From positions 3,739,001 through 3,803,000 of the forward strand of contig JAJTWR010000266.1 in the NCBI GenBank assembly GCA_021613335.1: 64,000 bases of DNA. The letters are read 5' to 3'. The position numbers and the translations under genes were made by a program. Below are positions 62,791-64,000 of the stretch, piece by piece (position 1 is the first letter of the stretch; the number at the start of each line of letters is the position of its first letter). The notes under the pieces were generated by a model that ran no database searches, was not told the origin of the DNA, and saw only the letters and a list, made by a program, of their open reading frames with translations. The stretch is from Whitmania pigra. Lineage: Eukaryota; Annelida; Clitellata; Hirudinida; Haemopidae.

Positions 62791-64000
62791 AACTCTGAAA
62801 AATTACTGGATTATTTTGTTACTAAAATTACCCCTACATTCTATTACTGTAACTATTAACGATTACCTTACTTTTGATCTTTTGATCTTAAATGGTTCAT
62901 GATTTAATCTACTTGACTGCCAGGCATTGACAACTTACATCGAATTAACTCTAATAATACTTGCTTGTTCTAATCGAAATCTGCCTTAACTTCTCACATG
63001 AATTATTACATCTATTCATTAATATCTGCGCCGCACGTGTAGCACTGATGCTTCTTATCATAAGCAAGTGAATATGAAAAAAGGATTCAATTCAAAATTT
63101 GTTATGGAATCGTCTCTTATTTGTACATAACTTTTGTTTATGAAATTTTAGTCCACAGTTGACATTTTACAAGTATATGTCGCAAGCCTGATCAATTATA
63201 TTTAATTGACAAAACCAAACAGCTGTTGTTTATCCATACATTGAAAACATCGCTGCACCATAGGTGAGTCATACCTCACAGCAAGCAAATGAGCCTCAGC
63301 GGGAAAACGAAACTAAAAAATACCAAATTAAAAATGATCTTGTACGCAGCTGAGCCCTGCTTTAGCTTCGCAACAAATCAAATTATTTGAACAACATTTT
63401 CAACAAAGGACCCTGGAGCTGCTAAAATATTTAAAATAATATATAATTAAGTCAGGTAAATGTGGAAAAATATGGATTTTTTCACGAAGTCAAAAAATAA
63501 CAACAAACTGATATTAGATAAATATCATGTTTGACAATTTTTTACGTTTGCGTTGCAGCCTCAATCTTTATCGTTCTCAAATTGAAATTTGTCTTAAAGT
63601 TTTATATTTATTTAAACTCTTTAAACAAAATACTAATAGACGTTATAATTAGAACAGAATTAAAACAGAGAATCCAATACGTTTAGTTGAAGTGACAAAT
63701 AAAGTCTAGATAAATATCCAAATAAATTAGCTATTGTTTGATTATAAAATGCTGATTCTAAACTGCAATCGAAACACTTTTATCAAAAGACGAATGTATG
63801 TTACAATGGTTTATAATCAATCCCTTGCGTATGAATGAATTGTTTCCAATGCGAATGAAAACAATGAATATAAAGTGGGTCATTAATTTCTTTGCATACT
63901 GTTAATAATATTGTACAAGATAAAACAGTTAAAGATGGTTTTGAAGTGATTGTCATATGAAATCACAAAGTGATGGTTAATTTAGAATCAGTGTTGAAAA
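62791..64000. other. 3' flank of the TNF-like gene
   Basis: AT-rich sequence with no recognised gene. The likely poly(A) signal of the TNF-like gene, AATAAA at 62786-62791, overlaps its stop codon. Confidence 0.5.

Overview
The window is a piece of an invertebrate animal nuclear genome. Genes are split by many AT-rich introns with GT-AG borders, intergenic DNA carries long (AAT)n tracts, tRNA-derived SINEs and decayed DNA transposons, and the genes are metazoan families (homeobrain and rx homeobox genes, a TNF-type ligand, SAMTOR, a collagen). Homeobrain plus rx close together is the homeobrain-rx-orthopedia arrangement known from cnidarians and protostomes, and homeobrain is absent from vertebrates. 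The very long, threonine-rich collagen recalls annelid cuticle collagens, so a lophotrochozoan is possible, but the clade cannot be fixed from the sequence alone.

Layout. (1) 965-24930, minus: one gene. I could resolve 46 exons whose phases join without a break (17,136 nt, about 5,711 codons). It encodes a signal peptide, an N-terminal beta-sandwich-like domain with an LQVWRP motif, about 5,200 residues of Gly-X-Y collagen, four EGF-like exons, one transmembrane helix and a short cytoplasmic tail: a giant type I membrane-anchored collagen, and the most unusual object here. (2) 28015-32368, plus: a retinal-homeobox (rx) gene. (3) 38320-44438, minus: homeobrain (hbn), tail-to-tail with rx. (4) 48026-50126, minus: an F-box protein, divergent from (5) 50716-52319, plus: SAMTOR/BMT2, the S-adenosylmethionine sensor of the mTORC1 pathway. 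(6) 54260-62790, plus: a three-exon TNF-superfamily ligand whose two long introns hold several transposon remnants.

Mobile and repeated DNA: two copies of a tRNA-derived SINE (about 2990-3180 and 52858-53016), an 811-bp hAT element with a perfect 8-bp target duplication (58947-59757), a 966-bp element with long sub-repeated inverted ends and a hAT fragment inside (55442-56407), a Tigger/pogo remnant, a MULE remnant, a 39/40-bp tandem array with a higher-order pattern (36526-36935), a 23-bp tandem repeat, and two (AAT/ATT)n tracts of more than 200 bp.

The genes do not form one pathway. The only clear functional pairing is hbn with rx, both paired-like regulators usually acting in anterior neural patterning. 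Gene models were derived by hand from splice sites and phase matching. Each full model sums to a multiple of three, which supports them, but no transcript evidence was available.
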